Assembly: GCA_039720395.1 (NCBI GenBank) | Contig: CM077832.1 | Coordinates: 11,053,967-11,117,966, forward strand | DNA length: 64,000 nt | From: Liquidambar formosana | Lineage: Eukaryota; Streptophyta; Magnoliopsida; Saxifragales; Altingiaceae | Reading direction: 5' to 3' | In this document: in pieces, positions 1 through 11,426 of the stretch | Layout of the letters: each line of letters begins with the position of its first letter | Numbering within the stretch: position 1 is the first letter of the stretch | Made by a program: the position numbers and the translations under genes | Notes under the pieces: model-generated | Told to the model about the DNA's origin: nothing | Database searches by the model: none | What the model saw: only the letters and a program-made list of their open reading frames with translations

Positions 1-596
1 ATCATATCCCCTGATTGCTTAATTGTAGGTGATATCAAAAGTGTTGCAAATATGTGGATAATAATCCTTTTTACATCATAATAATAGTAGTCATGTAGTG
101 AAAGTGCTTTTCTAAAGGGACAATGAGCATCTTTTTTGTGGCCCTAAGCAGAAAGCCTTTAGCCCTCCTCTTTAGTTTGAATTAGCACCCTTTATAAAAG
201 CAAAATTAAGAAACATTCCTTTCAAGGAGGGCCATTGAAAAATTTGATCATCTCCTAAGCTTTTTATTCTCTTTTGACACCCCCACCTCCTCCCCAACAA
301 CCTAATAATATAATATTCTCCCATAATTCCCAGTCTAACCATGTAGAAAGGAAGGTAATTAATTTGCCATCCATCTTCTTTTGAAATCATTCAAGGCATG
401 TTTGGATCTCCCATGGAAATTGAATAATTAGTGAGAAAAGTGAAAGAAAGATCCATGAAATCTTAGAATGTTTATATGTTAGCCCATATGTCAATCAAGC
501 ATTACAATGACTAATAGATTCACTTAAATGCCGCAAAAAACTCTGCAAATTCATTTTGGATGTTACATGAAACATAATGAACTATTTCGGATGTTG
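1..596. other. AT-rich intergenic DNA, no gene recognised
   Basis: The short open frames here show no family resemblance, no codon-usage signal and no splice context that I could support. I see nothing beyond AT-rich plant intergenic sequence. Confidence 0.6.
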
Positions 597-672
597 CTTG
601 TCTGGGTATGGGGTGTCTCAAATGGGGCCATTAGACTCAGACCTTGGCGGGAGTAAGGCCTGGGACACTCCT
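597..672 (+). mobile_element. Truncated SINE-like copy (3' part)
   Basis: This stretch parallels the 3' half of the better preserved copy at 771-971. Both run through a GTCT(A/G)GGTATG block, a CTCAAATGGG/CATATGAGCC block, an ACCT(T/C)GG..GGAGTAAG block and end in ACTCCTAATTGTTAA/ACACCTAACCGTCAA followed by an A-rich tail. The 5' promoter-like half is missing, so this is probably a truncated or rearranged copy. The family name is not known to me. Confidence 0.45.
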
Positions 673-770
673 AATTGTTAATCCAAAAAATAAAAATTAA
701 AAAAAGATGTCTAAATGCTCCATTTTGATTTTTATGGATATTATTGTATACATGCAAATAGGTCATACTT

Positions 771-971
771 CTGCCCTTACGGGGTGAGTTGAGCGGTCAG
801 ACCCTAAGTGTACTCCCTAGAGGTCACCGTTTTGACTCCTCACCGAGATCATTGTCTAGGTATGAGACGTTTCATATGAGCCACTAGAACAATAATCTAG
901 ACTGAAACCTCGATGGAGTAAGACTTTGGATACACCTAACCGTCAACAAATAATAATGATAATAATAATCG
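771..971 (+). mobile_element. tRNA-type SINE-like element with target-site duplication
   Basis: About 200 bp flanked by 10-bp direct repeats differing at one base (GGTCATACTT at 761-770 and GGTCGTACTT at 972-981). The 5' part has a G-rich GAGTTGAGCGGTC segment and a downstream CCGTTTTGACTCC segment, which resemble decayed pol III A and B boxes. The 3' end is an (AAT)n tail. Size, tail and duplications are those expected of a plant SINE. The pol III boxes are degenerate, so the tRNA origin is inferred. A truncated relative lies at 597-672. Confidence 0.55.
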
Positions 972-981
972 GGTCGTACTT

Positions 982-3360
982 TGAGTGACCAATTTAATTA
1001 AAATCTTGGTGTGGAAACAAAGAAAATTTCTTAGTGTGAATCGATATTAGGGCGAAACCCTAGGAAAGCAAAAAAAAAACAAAGAAAAAAAAAGTTGACA
1101 GGCTTAAATCATCATGGCCAGCGTGCGCACATTGGTCTGGTGTGGTCGGAGCCTACATCCTAGCCAAGAAATATGGGTAAGGCCCCCATAAGAGCCAACT
1201 TTTTTATTTTTTATTTTTTTCACTTTCGAAAGTTACTATCTAGTCTGACAGAGAGGGAAAAAGATATGAAACAGCATAATTGAGAGTGGTGTAATCCATC
1301 AAATGAAGTTCTTGCTTTATATCAAAAAAAGAGAGTGGGGTGAGGAGACTGGTGTAGTCCTAGTATGACCATGTGGGTCATTTGACAAGAAAGCGAAAGG
1401 GATTCAAGTGTTCACAAGTTGAAAGACAGACATGGCAACAACATGGTTTAGAGGAGGGAGGATTGGGACAATGGGGTCCCTTCTTTCCTCTTGTAATGGA
1501 TGATGTTAACACTTTGAAAAGACAAAGACCCAATGGCTCAATCTATACCTATACCCTTTTCCACACAATAATTTGGTCCATGGACCCCCTATTTTTCACA
1601 TTGTGTAAAACAATATTAGCTGTATTCCTTGTTTTATTTTCTCTCTCATTGTATTTTCCTTTTATAATTACCAAAGGAGAGTCTTTGCCTCTTCCTTTCT
1701 TGGGTGGCGGGAAAATATGCCTCCCAAATGAAGGTCATTAAGTACCATTGCATAAAGCTACATCAACCAGCTTAAGCTTTAATATGTTGTCCTAACAGGT
1801 CAGGACATTAGCTCCTCCCAAGTTTACAAGAAAAATTGTTGAGATTAGCCGTATTATATTACTGTTGTTGTGACTTCAATATTTATCATGAGCAACTGCG
1901 ATAGTATATATGGTACCACTGAAAGTAATACATCCTCAAGAAGACACTACTTGTGGATGGATGTTATCTATTGGGCCTATAGTTTATGGGTAGAGTTTAC
2001 AAGTCTAATGGAAAAATAAAAAAATTACCAACCTTTCTTTTTTTTCTTTTTTTTTTTTTTCTTTGGATAAGAATTATCAAGTAAATGTTAATTTTTCTCA
2101 TATGACCTAAAATGCAAAGTTTTGTAGGGTCAAAGAAAACTCGAAAAATGGAAAGCAAAAGCATGTATTATTAGTTATCAATTTGGAGATTCTCTTCTTC
2201 TTCCATCCGTCTCTTTGCCTTTGTTCGATCAGTTGTTAAAAATTATCAAATTTATGACGAACCTTGACAACCGAAATTTTAATATTTATTTATTCACTCC
2301 AACTTCTTTGAACCACCCAACCCCCCCCCCCCCCCCCAAAACATTAAAAAAAAAAAAAAAAAAAAAAAACTAACGAATTATATGTCATAAAAATTGTTTT
2401 AAAATTATTTCAAAGGCCAGCTTGTCAAAATAAATAAATAATAGCCCAAAGAAATTCAAATTTTTTTCAATTTCAATTGACCTCACATTATTTACATTGT
2501 GCTCGCTGGTTAGAGGGATTATACCATTAACATCAACCTAATCATCAAGAAAATAGAAATGAAGCCCATTTCTAAAACTCTGTTGGCACTGACCGGGTAA
2601 AACGCAATGGACTCACTCAATTTCCATGGAACATCCAAATGTGAAAAAGCCAAATAGATAAAAGGTAAATACATTTTAGTAAAATCTTTCAGGGTCACTG
2701 AGGACTCTGCCTCACCCAAGTGATAGCTTAGCTTTCCTCTCAAATATGGTGGTACCTAACCTTTGAAAATGGATAGAAGCATCAAAACTTTGATAAATAC
2801 CACATCATGTCAAGTCAAAAATCACCACACAAGTTTAGGATTATAGGATTGTGATTGAAGGAATATGCCCATATTATCAGTTCCTCTATAGTGAGTTATC
2901 AATGAAGTTACCTCACCCTCCCACTGACACCAAATTGTAAAATCCATGGTTTTGGTTTAATCTTGGTGTAGGATACAGGACAAATTGGCTGCAACTTATC
3001 CAATTTTTGGTCCCCCCCCCCCTCTCCTGCATTCAAGTTCCATGCTAACAGAGATGCACAGTGAGAAGAAAAGCAATAGCTACTAATCATCAAGATATGA
3101 TGGCAATTTTTGTCATACTGGCTGTAGGAACATCAGTTGTCCTTTGTTTCTTAGCTACATTCCGAAGAAACTCACAAGGATTGAAAGTGTCGTCAAGCAG
3201 AAGGCTCCAAGAAAAAAGTTTCAGTCATTTATCTCTAGGAAACTCAATGCAAATAGATCAGTTAGAGGGACAATGAATTATTTTTTAGACGGATTGTTAG
3301 GTCACTCTCATCGCGTTTTGCTCATTGAGCGGTCTTATTCCTTCCCTTTGTCTGCCAGAC
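982..3360. other. Intergenic region, no gene recognised
   Basis: No open frame here resembles a known protein. Visible low-complexity features are poly-A and poly-T stretches, and a 17-base C run (2321-2337) followed closely by a long A run (2346-2369). The frames near 1373-1741 and 2519-2743 lack support and I treat them as chance. Confidence 0.55.
2321..2369. repeat. Homopolymer pair: C17 followed by a poly-A run
   Basis: A run of 17 C is followed by AAAACATT and about 24 A. The pair is a likely length-polymorphic and assembly-uncertain site. No function is implied. Confidence 0.9.
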
Positions 3361-4913
3361 GGGCAAGCCTATCTACCCCTCAAGAAGGTTGCTGCATTAA
3401 ATATAATTTTGTACAAAAACAGGCAGCAATGACAACAATGAGAACAACAATACATGATGAAAAGAAAGAAAGAAACTAAAAAGACATGCCAATTTATACT
3501 TGTACCAAATGCCCCAAAATAAGCATATATTCCTCCATCTAAACATAACCTCATTAAGACTAGTGTAATAAAAACACCTGATTTCAGAACCCATTTATCA
3601 TGTTTGTAAGGTTGGTTGGTTTTTTTTTTTTTTTTTTTTTCCCGCAGCCAAGTCTAAAGCCTTGAGAAAAGAGAGAGATCATGCTATGCCAAAATTGAGT
3701 GTAAAACCTTTCATTTGAACCATTGTGAATGTTACCAAACGGAGCTGAATAGCAAAAATGGATCTCTAAGGCTATGCTGACTAGTGTAGTTGAGTAAAAA
3801 TTCATATCCTTTTTACAAAGGAGGAATTACAGAAATATTTTTAAAGGCAGTCTGCTCAAAGCCTGCAGCGTTTTAACCACTCAAAAAACATATAGTGAAA
3901 CCTGAATCTCATCCAGACCACCCATGTATAAAAAAGAGCAAAAGCTCTGCCTCTGGTCCCCAATTCTCTTTTCTTCAAGGACTAAACATTGAAAACTAAT
4001 ATTCCTTATCAATATAATACAGCTTGGACATAACTCAATATAATACAGCTTTGACATGAACTTTCTTAAATTTTTCTTGCTCCTCCGGATTAATTTCTAG
4101 ATTTATACATGAAGAAAGCATGTGGGTTTCTCATGGTCTAAACACAGTAGATTTACAGTTTAATAAGCCTCAAGTTACCAGATATTCATTTGAACACATT
4201 GCTATGCGGATAGACATCTATATATGTGTGTGTGTGTATCAGCTTTGTGAGATAAAAGAGTTTTGGAAGGTAGCATATTAGACAACTAACTAATGAGTTT
4301 GACAAGCCAACAACTTCAAGGCCAAATGATTATTTGATCATTGCATGTACAGACTAAAAAGATCCACACAAGTTTTACGTAAAATACAAGGCATTATCAG
4401 ATGGAATCTGTATCCCCTACCACAAGATTTGCAACCATGGTAAAGTGAAATCTAGAGCTTTGCTTTAAACTAAAGAAAGGCTGCATAAAAATTTGATGTG
4501 GATGCAGGATTCTTGATCCACCTAACAGAATCTTCAACATTACAAAGTGGTTATAAAGAGAGAGCAGGAATGCAACATTCGAACCAATGATTTAGAATTC
4601 AGACCATTCACCGAATCATAAAATCCAGAACAGTTCCGGTAGATCAACCATCTATTCTGGTTTGGAATTTAAACACTGATTAAACAAGGGATGTTTTCAG
4701 GATTTCAAATTTCTTTGGACACATTTTTTTGTCTGATACTGGTGCTAAACATATTAGTGCAACCCCGATTGTAAACTAAATGGAAGAAACATGGCATGGT
4801 TATATGTTAACCATCCAAGATGATCTAGTACTTTTGCCTCTTATGATATATCCTTGTCAAACACATTCTACAAATTCATCAAGTCACAAGGGACATTTTG
4901 TACACAAAAAGGA
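3361..4913. repeat. Tandem segmental duplication, copy A
   Basis: This segment and the next (4914-6600) are diverged tandem copies. Collinear blocks include CAGCCAAGTCTAAAGCC (3645 and 5237), CTGCTCAAAGCCTGCA (3850 and 5438), TTTACAGTTTAATAAGCCTC (4153 and 5864), TTTGACAAGCCAAC (4298 and 6028), ATGCAACCATGG-type blocks (4430 and 6147) and ATCATCAAGTCACAAGGGA (4876 and 6577). Divergence with many small indels indicates an old event. I found no recognisable protein. On the minus strand both copies encode a short hydrophobic tail (SCIVVLI then about ten hydrophobic residues) near 3390-3460 and 4975-5035, which could be a remnant of a membrane-anchored product or chance. Confidence 0.8.
4220..4238. 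repeat. (TG)n microsatellite
   Basis: A short TATATGTGTG-type repeat sits at the same place in copy A as the (AT)n repeat in copy B (5924-5952). The paralogous site has changed repeat motif after duplication. Confidence 0.85.
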
Positions 4914-4958
4914 CAAGCCCATCTTCCCCAAGAAGGACAAGCCCATCTTCCCCAAGAA
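4911..4958. repeat. 24-bp direct repeat, two copies
   Basis: The block beginning GGACAAGCCCATCTTCCCC occurs at 4911 and again at 4935, exactly 24 bp apart, at the junction between duplication copies A and B. In the plus frame it would read KDKPIFPK twice. No function is assigned. Confidence 0.9.
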
Positions 4959-5920
4959 AGCTGCCGCACTCAAATTAATTTCGCAGAAACACAAGGGCAA
5001 CAATGACAGCGATGAGAACAACAATGCATGATGAAGAAAATTTAGGAACCCAACCCAACAACCACACCACCCCACCCCAACAAAAAAAAAAAAAAAAAAA
5101 GCTATGCCAGTTTATTCATACCAAACCCCCCATAATGATCATACATTCCTCCATATAAAACATAAGCTCACTAAGACTTGTGCAACAAACATACCCGGGT
5201 TCAGAAATTAATGTGTTTTTAAGGCTAATTTTTCAGCCAAGTCTAAAGCCTTGAGAAAAGAGAAGGATTGTGTTATGCCAAAATCCAGTGTTAAACCTTT
5301 AATTGGAACCATTGTGAATGGTACAAAATCGACCTGGATGACAAAGAGGATCTAAACCTTTGTTCACTTGGGTAGTTGAGTTAAAATACACATTCTTTCT
5401 ACAAAGAAGAAATGACAGAAATACTTTTAAATCCAGCCTGCTCAAAGCCTGCACTGTTTTAACCACTCAAGAAACATAGTGTAAAACCCAAGCCTCATCC
5501 AGACCACGCATGTATAGAAAAAGGCAAAAGCTCCTGCTCAGGTCCCCCATCTTCTTTTCTTCAAGGAGAACAAACATGAACACTGTATCACAGAAATCAA
5601 CTCCAACAGCAAAACAAAAACAAAAAAAACCTTGTGCTCTTTTAAATTCCTTTTTAAAGGTATATGATTTTGCATAAATATAATACAGCTTGGAATTGAC
5701 TGATTGACATAATCTCTATTTTTCTTGCCCCGGACTAATTTCCACCTTTATACATGAAGACAGTAAGTGGGCTTCTCATGGCTCCCACATCTACACAATC
5801 CTGAAAAGAAATTAAATAAAAAAAAAAAAAAAAGGAGATTCACCACCATTAAGTCGTTAGATTTACAGTTTAATAAGCCTCAAATTACAAAAGATTCATA
5901 TGTATACATTTTAATGAATA

Positions 5921-5956
<36 letters not shown>

Positions 5957-6600
5957 CATTGCAAGATAAAAGAGTTTTGGAAGTTAGCATATTAGCACCA
6001 AAAGCCGAAGAAACAATTGAAAAATGGATTTGACAAGCCAACTACTTAATGCCAAATGATTCGTTGATTGTTGCACGTACAAACTAAAAAGGTCCATAAA
6101 AAATAATGTATCAGCAAATGGATTCCGTATCCCCCACCACACGATATGCAACCATGGCAAAGTGGATTCTTTAAAACAGAAGGCACATAAATATAATGCG
6201 GATGCAGGATTCATGATCCACTAAGATAACTCTCAATATTCAGGCTGGTCAAAAACTAACAGAACGAAGCAGGAATGCAACGTTCGAATAAATAAAGACA
6301 AACCCAGACCATCCCTGAATCATAAAAATCAGGATCCAAGACCAGTTGACAATTCCAGTGGATCAACCATCTAGTTTGGCTTGGAGTTGAAACACTGATT
6401 TGAAAAAGGCAAGTGTTCAGAATTTCAAATTTGTCTCAAGATGAACTGGGACTAGTGCTCTGCATATAAATGAAACCCCAATTTTAAACTAAATGCAGGG
6501 AACATGTCCCAGTAAAATGTTGAACATCCCAAGCTGATCAAGTACTTTTTCATTTGTGCTACACATCCCATGAAATCATCAAGTCACAAGGGAGTGATTG
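4914..6600. repeat. Tandem segmental duplication, copy B
   Basis: This is the second copy of the duplicated segment described at 3361-4913, about 130 bp longer because of indels and an expanded AT microsatellite. Similarity fades after the ATCAAGTCACAAGGGA block near 6590. No gene is recognised. Confidence 0.8.
5924..5952. repeat. (AT)n microsatellite
   Basis: An uninterrupted TA/AT dinucleotide run inside duplication copy B. Confidence 0.95.
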
Positions 6601-7513
6601 CACTTTGCACCACATGGAAATCCATTTTCATACCATATCCATTGTAATTAAAAGCACAAATCCATCAGTTAGAAGTCTCTTGTAAGTAAGAATGAATTAG
6701 CAGTCCAGAGTCATTGAAATCAAAAAGAGCAAGAATAAAGAAAAGCTAATGTTATCATATGAAAAAATTGAAATGGCATTCTTTCTTGATATTTTAAAAA
6801 ATGATCCTAACCACGCAATGCAATAATTCATACAGATGCTGTAGTTAACATAAAATACGTTTCAAATCTGATGATTTCTTTAATCTCAATGCCCCTATAA
6901 ACTGAATATAACAGTCCTACCAACAAAGTGAAAAAATAACTGAACAAATACATATATTATTTGCATATATTACATATGATACATGTTCAAACTGCACTCA
7001 CGAAAAACTATTTTGGTTGAATATAACCAAAGGGGCAATGATAGGCCAAATCTTAACTGCATGCTACATAAATTACTCATTCCAATGGAAAATAGCATAT
7101 CAAAAATTAAAAAAGAATAGAGAGAGAGAGAGAGCAAGTTCAAATGTCACGACAGATAAGAAGGGGGAAAATAAAAAGAAAAATGGTTTTGCATCAACAA
7201 AGTCATCAGCAAGACAAAGTTAATTCATAAATGGAACTTAGTTATTAATCTATTTTTTCTTCATATGAGTAAAATTAACAAATTCATTACATATGGGAAA
7301 CAAAATTCCAATTTTGTTCTAAATGATGTGTCAAGCACCATGCAAGATCTATAATTATCATAGGAGCATATTCAATCTTGAGGAGGAGATTAAGTGTTAC
7401 TTTCTTTGTAATTTTCCATTTGAAAAAGAAAAAAAAATGAAAGAAAAGAAAAGAAAAAGCAAGCATATGAGTGTCATCACTCTATTTTCCAGTGATTTTA
7501 TAGAAACCTCAAT
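6601..7513. other. Intergenic region, no gene recognised
   Basis: AT-rich DNA with a short GA-rich run (7120-7133) and A/G-rich stretches (7430-7460). I see no supportable gene. Confidence 0.55.
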
Positions 7514-7784
7514 GCTATGAAACATGGATACTTCAAAACCTCCAATGAATCTGTATTGAATACTGATACACCTAAGATACTTCTCGATACATATCCGATA
7601 CTCTCCATATGCATCGGAATAGTAACACACATTGCCATGTCATCAGATACGTTCAGGATTCCTTTAGGATTAGTTTGTAATTATTATTTTTTAGATCAAC
7701 GAGGGTAAATTTAAAAAAAAAAAAAACACAATATCCATACTTCGCTTGAAACAATAAACTTATTTTAGTTCTGTTATCTTTGTT

Positions 7785-7833
<49 letters not shown>

Positions 7834-8166
7834 GGGCAACCATTGTAAAGCAATAAAGTTAAATGACTATTTTGTAATGTTGATATCATTCTAGTTTTTT
7901 TTCTATGAATGATGAACATGGTTGATACTTATGGATGTGTTCTTTGTAAATTTATTCTTGCATATTAATTGATTTCGTAAATGTTTCACACTTTTTTTTA
8001 ATGTTTATTATGGATGTTTTATACCAAATATTAATATTAATAATAATATATTTATTTATTAACGTATCTCTATTGTATCGTATCCTATAGTATTTTAGAA
8101 TTGCCAAATCAGTGAATCCGTATCACATTGTATCCATATCCCATATTTGTATTTGTGCTTCATAGC
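7514..8166. mobile_element. Non-autonomous terminal-inverted-repeat element, about 650 bp
   Basis: The left end reads GCTATGAAACATGGATAC and the right end, reversed, reads GCTATGAAGCACAAATAC. The element is flanked by the direct repeat CTCAAT (7508-7513 and 8167-8172). Both subterminal regions are rich in GATAC/GTATC motifs pointing toward each other. There is no transposase. A 6-7 bp duplication does not fit one superfamily cleanly (hAT 8 bp, Mutator about 9 bp), so I leave it unclassified. The (TC)n run at 7788-7830 lies inside it. Confidence 0.6.
7788..7830. repeat. (TC)n microsatellite
   Basis: About 21 uninterrupted TC dinucleotides, nested inside the element at 7514-8166. Confidence 0.97.
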
Positions 8167-8172
8167 CTCAAT

Positions 8173-8980
8173 CTTATAAATGGAAATAGGCATATGCCAT
8201 TCTTTCTCATTTTTAACAAGTTAACATTCCTCAAAAAAGGACATCACGACATACAAGATTTTTTTTTGATAAAGTAAATGAAAAATAAATGGAACATGGC
8301 AATGATAATCGATGAATAACTTCAACAGTGATGTCCAAGCAATTTGCATCATAAACCGGTCTTGGAATACAAATAAATGTGTAAAGTGAAGTTTAGCAGC
8401 CAGTAAAGTAATCATTCCTACATTTTGGTTCCAACACATCCTCGAAATCCACACTTTCAAAATACAAAGGCACTGAATCTACCATTGCAATGTGGTCATT
8501 GGTCTATAATAAATGCATCCCATGCTATGGAAGACAAGAAAGATTACCCCTAATAAGGCCATAAGCTGAAGTCTACTTAAACTATCATTGTGCTAGAGAT
8601 TTCGAAGCTCCAATAAATATAACTATGACAAGAAATCTGACCATTATGAGTGAAACTTCAGGTAAAATAAAATGAATGAACCCATCACAGTAACTTCTTT
8701 AAACCGTAGAAGCAAATGAAATTATTTGATTCAATAAAGAATTTACTCATTCACCGCTTGCTCATGATGTCATGGAGAACTAAGGAAAATTTTTATAAAA
8801 GAAAGAAATGGCAGAAAATTTGTAAACCTTAAATTTTATTTGACACTTAATAAAGTTGATCATGCTCCAACAGTCTACAAATTAAAACAAAAGAGCAAAA
8901 AATTGTGCACCAAAATTCTTGAAGAAATGCCATACTACTTCAACCTTACAAAAAAAAGGTACAAGTTACTCCAACAAAGC
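8173..8980. other. Region downstream of the PPR gene
   Basis: AT-rich DNA that includes the presumed 3' UTR of the minus-strand PPR gene (about 8820-8980). No other gene is recognised. The minus frame near 8221-8460 has no family resemblance. Confidence 0.5.
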
Positions 8981-10962
8981 CTAAGCAGCCACAGCAGTGA
9001 TCGCAGCAGATTCTCCAGGCTTCATGGTATAGAAGAGATTCAGAACATCCGCATGATTACGTATGTAACCTGGGCATTTAGAAAGGAAATCTTGTGCTTC
9101 ATTATGCCTTCTAGCTTTGAAGAAGGCTTCGAACATACGAAGGAAAACAGATGTCGACGGAAACCTCTTCACAGTCATTGCTTTCAGAAAATTAATAGCA
9201 TCGTCACCAGTTCCAGACTTTGAAATATACTCTATGAAAGGATCCAAATAAGGTGGGAATCCATGATTTTTCATCAAACTTAAGAGATTCAAAGCTTCGT
9301 TAAATCCCCCTTGAACCAACAACTTATTTATTAATGTTTTGTATGTAGTATGCCAAGGTTTTAACTGTTTCTCAGTGACCATGTCAGAAAGAAGCTTGCA
9401 AGCATCTATTGCTCTGTTCTTAAAGCAAAATGCATTCACCAACAATTCAAAAGTATAACCAGCACAAGAGCCCCCCTCTCTTTCAACCATCTTTCGGAAA
9501 CAATCAGAAGCTTTATCAAGATCCCCAGCTACACAATGCCCTTCAATCAAACACGCCCATGTTTTGAAATGTGGGTTACATCCGGATGCCTCCATATTAT
9601 CCATAAACTTGCCCACTTCATCATTTTCCCCACTACTACTAAGATGGAACGCAATTTTACTCTGTGAAATACTATTAGCTACAAACCCACCTTCCTCCAT
9701 TACTTTCAAGATCTTATTGCACTCCCCAAATCTACTGACACTAGCTAGAGATTTGAGAACTGCATCGAGCATAGAATTTGTCAAAACATTCCCACCATCT
9801 GTAAAAATCCTCACAACCCTGGAAAACAGATTCATATCTAAGTCCCTACTAACCACTATTTTCCTCAGAAGAAAGGTACAATCCTGCACTGAAGGCTTAT
9901 TCACACCACCAACTGCAAATTCATATAAATCCACAACATCCTTAATCATTTTTCTCTTATAGAACCGACCCAAAACCTTAACATACGTTGCCTTCTCCAT
10001 TTCATACCCTGCGCTCCTCATTTCGTCAACAACTTTCCAAAACCTATCAATACAATCTTCTCTACTCAAAACCTCACCATTGCATTATAAGTCTGTTCAT
10101 CATGCTTAAACAGACCACTCTCCTCAACCCACCGAAAAAATATCAAAGCTTTCATCGGTTCTGTACCAAGATTTTCTGACACCATCTTAACCAAATCACT
10201 CGTGAAAATAACTTTCAAATCCCGCAATTGCACTTCCACATCATCACCCCACAACTCACTCCTAATTATTTTACAAACCCTTGAACAAACCTTCTCCACC
10301 GAATTGTCCATGGATCCCGATGCAAACACCCCTCTCAACTTCTCTAAATCACTTATCAGCCCTTCCTTCTCAAATTTTTCCAAAACCTTAACATACACAC
10401 CCTTTGATACACCAAACCCCTTTTTCTTCATAACCTCAACCAAATCCCAAAACTCCTCAACAAACCCATTTACACCCAATGTACCCAGCATCGAATTATA
10501 CGTCTTTGAGCTCAATCTCTCACTCTCAGCCCTCGAAACCCAATCGAAAAACCTCCTTGCAACGTCAGGACTCGATTCGAGATTTTGCAAAACCTTTAAC
10601 ACCAATTCGTAGCTAAGTATGATATTACTCGACTCCAACTCTTTCTTAATCTCATCAAAATCTCTCGGTTTCGAGAAAATATCAGTGATAACCACATGAT
10701 CCAGGTCTTTGTCTTCAAGCGCTACTTCAGATGAGAAACTACGAGTTCCAGGGTTTGCGGATTTTCTAGGGTTCGTGAGTTCGGAATCAGAGGTTAAAGG
10801 GAACGTGTGGTGATGAGAGTGTTTGTGAATGAATGAAGAAAATGAACGAAATGTATGGGGATTTGGCGAAGATGGTACCTGAGAGTGCGAGAAAGATGCG
10901 GAAATGTGGCGTGGAGGTCGAGAGTAGCTTCGGAGAAGAAGCAATCGCCATGAGTTTTTCAT
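8981..10962 (-). CDS. P-class PPR protein, mitochondrial type, interrupted by a one-base frameshift
   Basis: An intronless gene of about 660 codons in two overlapping frames: 10962-10062 gives the N-terminal part and the region from about 10072 to the TAG at 8981 gives the rest. I start at 10962 because MKNSWRLLLLRSYSRPPRH is an Arg/Ser/Leu-rich presequence typical of mitochondrial targeting; an in-frame Met ten codons earlier (10992) is possible. Helical-pair repeats of about 35 residues recur, for example TYNSMLGTLG, VYVKVLEKFEKEG, TYVKVLGRFYKRKM, TWACLIEGHCVAGD and TYKTLINKLLVQGG, as in P-class PPR proteins that bind organelle RNA. There is no DYW or E domain. Near 10071 the first frame reads NAMVRF then stops, while the other frame supplies VLSREDCIDRFW, which continues the same repeat. 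Restoring one base would join them. Length and ends resemble Arabidopsis At5g15980/At3g02490 from memory. It is either a recent pseudogene or a base-call error. Confidence 0.88.
10068..10076 (-). other. Frameshift site in the PPR gene
   Basis: On the coding strand ATG GTG AGG TTT TGA ends the upstream frame. The downstream frame resumes as GTT TTG AGT AGA. One missing base, most simply a G in AGG(G)TT, explains both frames. The site adjoins a short G and T run, where base-calling errors also occur. No splice-site pair that would restore the frame is evident. Confidence 0.8.
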
Positions 10963-11426
10963 CTTTTTCCCTGCTAGGGTTACTATTTGCACAGGAATGT
11001 GAGAAATGGAGAGGTTTATCAGTTCCGGCTAGCTCACATTGGGATGGGGCTTTGCCTTGGGATTTTTAGGGTTTTACACTTCTACGACTGACCCATCCGT
11101 ACGGGTCAAAAAACGGGGTTCCACTCCCTCCGTGAGCAGCATGGCCAGGAGTATAGTAATATGCTAGGATACAACTTAAGTTGGGCGCAAATCGAGAACC
11201 AAACCAATATCGATCAGGGTACAACTATTTGGATTAGATTGGTTCGATTCTTAAACTATCTTGATCTGGTTTTGGGTTTAAAAGTAAAATCGAAGGATCA
11301 AACTCTATTTAATTCGATTTTGGATTGAGATGTTGGGTTTGAAATGATTTGGCTCTAAGTTGAGGCATTTCGTATGGACTGAACCCAACCCGAGACCAAC
11401 CTTACACATACTAATATATGCAATGT
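10963..11426. promoter_or_regulatory. PPR gene upstream region up to the left edge of the LEA array
   Basis: About 460 bp between the PPR start and the first array unit. It contains a telo-box-like AAAACCCTA on the minus strand (11067-11075), about 105 bp upstream of the chosen ATG. This motif is known from plant promoters of translation and organelle-biogenesis genes. The rest (11140-11420) is AT-rich with GGTTCGATT/AACCAAACC-type motifs and carries no gene that I can support. Confidence 0.45.
11067..11075 (-). promoter_or_regulatory. Telo-box-like motif upstream of the PPR gene
   Basis: The plus strand reads TAGGGTTTT, so the gene strand has AAAACCCTA. Position and sequence fit a telo-box. 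Function is inferred from the motif only. Confidence 0.4.

Noticed and set aside
1373..1741. 122-aa plus-strand frame
   Set aside because: No recognisable domain, low-complexity hydrophobic tail, no supporting promoter or splice context.
9564..10612. Plus-strand frames at 9564-9962 and 10202-10612
   Set aside because: They are antisense shadows of the PPR gene; the minus frames carry the PPR motifs.
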